In this document: positions 6,498 to 6,537 of the stretch, in pieces
How the letters are laid out: each line of letters starts with the position of its first letter
Position numbering within the stretch: position 1 is the stretch's first letter
Assembly (NCBI GenBank): GCA_947259435.1
Contig: CAMYMP010000012.1
Location: forward strand, 1 to 6,537
Length of the DNA stretch: 6,537 bases
Direction: 5' to 3'
From: an uncultured Woeseiaceae bacterium
GTDB taxonomy: Bacteria; Pseudomonadota; Gammaproteobacteria; Woeseiales; Woeseiaceae
Program-made: the position numbers and the translations under genes
The notes under the pieces: model-generated
What the model saw: the letters and a program-made list of their open reading frames with translations, nothing else
Databases searched by the model: none
Told to the model about the DNA's origin: nothing

Positions 6498-6537
6498 TAG
6501 TCGAAGAGCTTCTTCAGAGACTTGCGAATCGATTTAC
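6497..6537 (-). CDS. C-terminal end of an upstream operon gene (runs off the right edge)
   Basis: Only 12 codons and the stop are visible, reading KSIRKSLKKLFD and TAA. The TAA shares one base with the ATG of the 385-aa gene (TAATG), a common sign of translational coupling. The basic, amphipathic tail looks like protein, while the other two minus-strand frames contain stops and no better reading. Nothing can be said about its function. Confidence 0.5.
   Translation of the reverse strand, partial: KSIRKSLKKLFD

Noticed and set aside
6503..6515. Hairpin GAAGA-GCT-TCTTC just upstream of the 385-aa start
   Set aside because: It lies within the coding end of the upstream gene, is only five base pairs and AT-rich, and could easily be chance.

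Overview
The window looks like chromosomal DNA from a Gram-negative bacterium, most likely a gammaproteobacterium. It encodes a YgiF-type CYTH-CHAD protein, Sec signal peptides and a lipobox lipoprotein, and its base composition is moderately GC-rich. The genus cannot be fixed from sequence alone. No RNA genes, CRISPR array, insertion sequence or phage genes were seen.

Layout. (1) Bases 1-552, minus strand: the N-terminal 184 residues of a conserved uncharacterised protein that runs off the left edge. Its motif pattern resembles a divergent CYTH/triphosphate-tunnel protein. (2) Bases 553-714: a divergent intergenic region with a perfect 8-bp palindrome inside a direct repeat and a candidate extended -10 promoter. 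(3) Bases 715-2301, plus strand: a full-length CYTH-CHAD protein, the best-identified gene here (predicted inorganic triphosphatase plus polyphosphate-binding module). (4) Bases 2302-2621: a gap between convergent gene ends with three short perfect hairpins and no convincing terminator. (5) Bases 2622-6537, minus strand: a tightly packed operon. In transcription order it holds the 3' end of an unseen gene (stop/start overlap TAATG), a 385-aa exported helical/TPR-like protein, an 86-aa lipoprotein, a 215-aa partial paralogue of the 385-aa protein, and a 588-aa exported protein with a coiled coil followed by beta-propeller-like repeats.

The left half is probably cytoplasmic triphosphate/polyphosphate biology, with a CYTH-CHAD gene diverging from a possible second CYTH-like gene. 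The right half is an envelope-directed operon whose products I do not recognise as any named system. Its gene spacing (1-nt overlap, 1-nt gap, 7-nt gap, 34-nt gap) implies co-transcription. The two related helical proteins, the lipoprotein and the beta-rich protein could form a periplasmic or outer-membrane assembly; that is inference only. The most checkable oddity is that the lipoprotein and the 215-aa protein may be two halves of one lipoprotein gene separated by a single-base frameshift.
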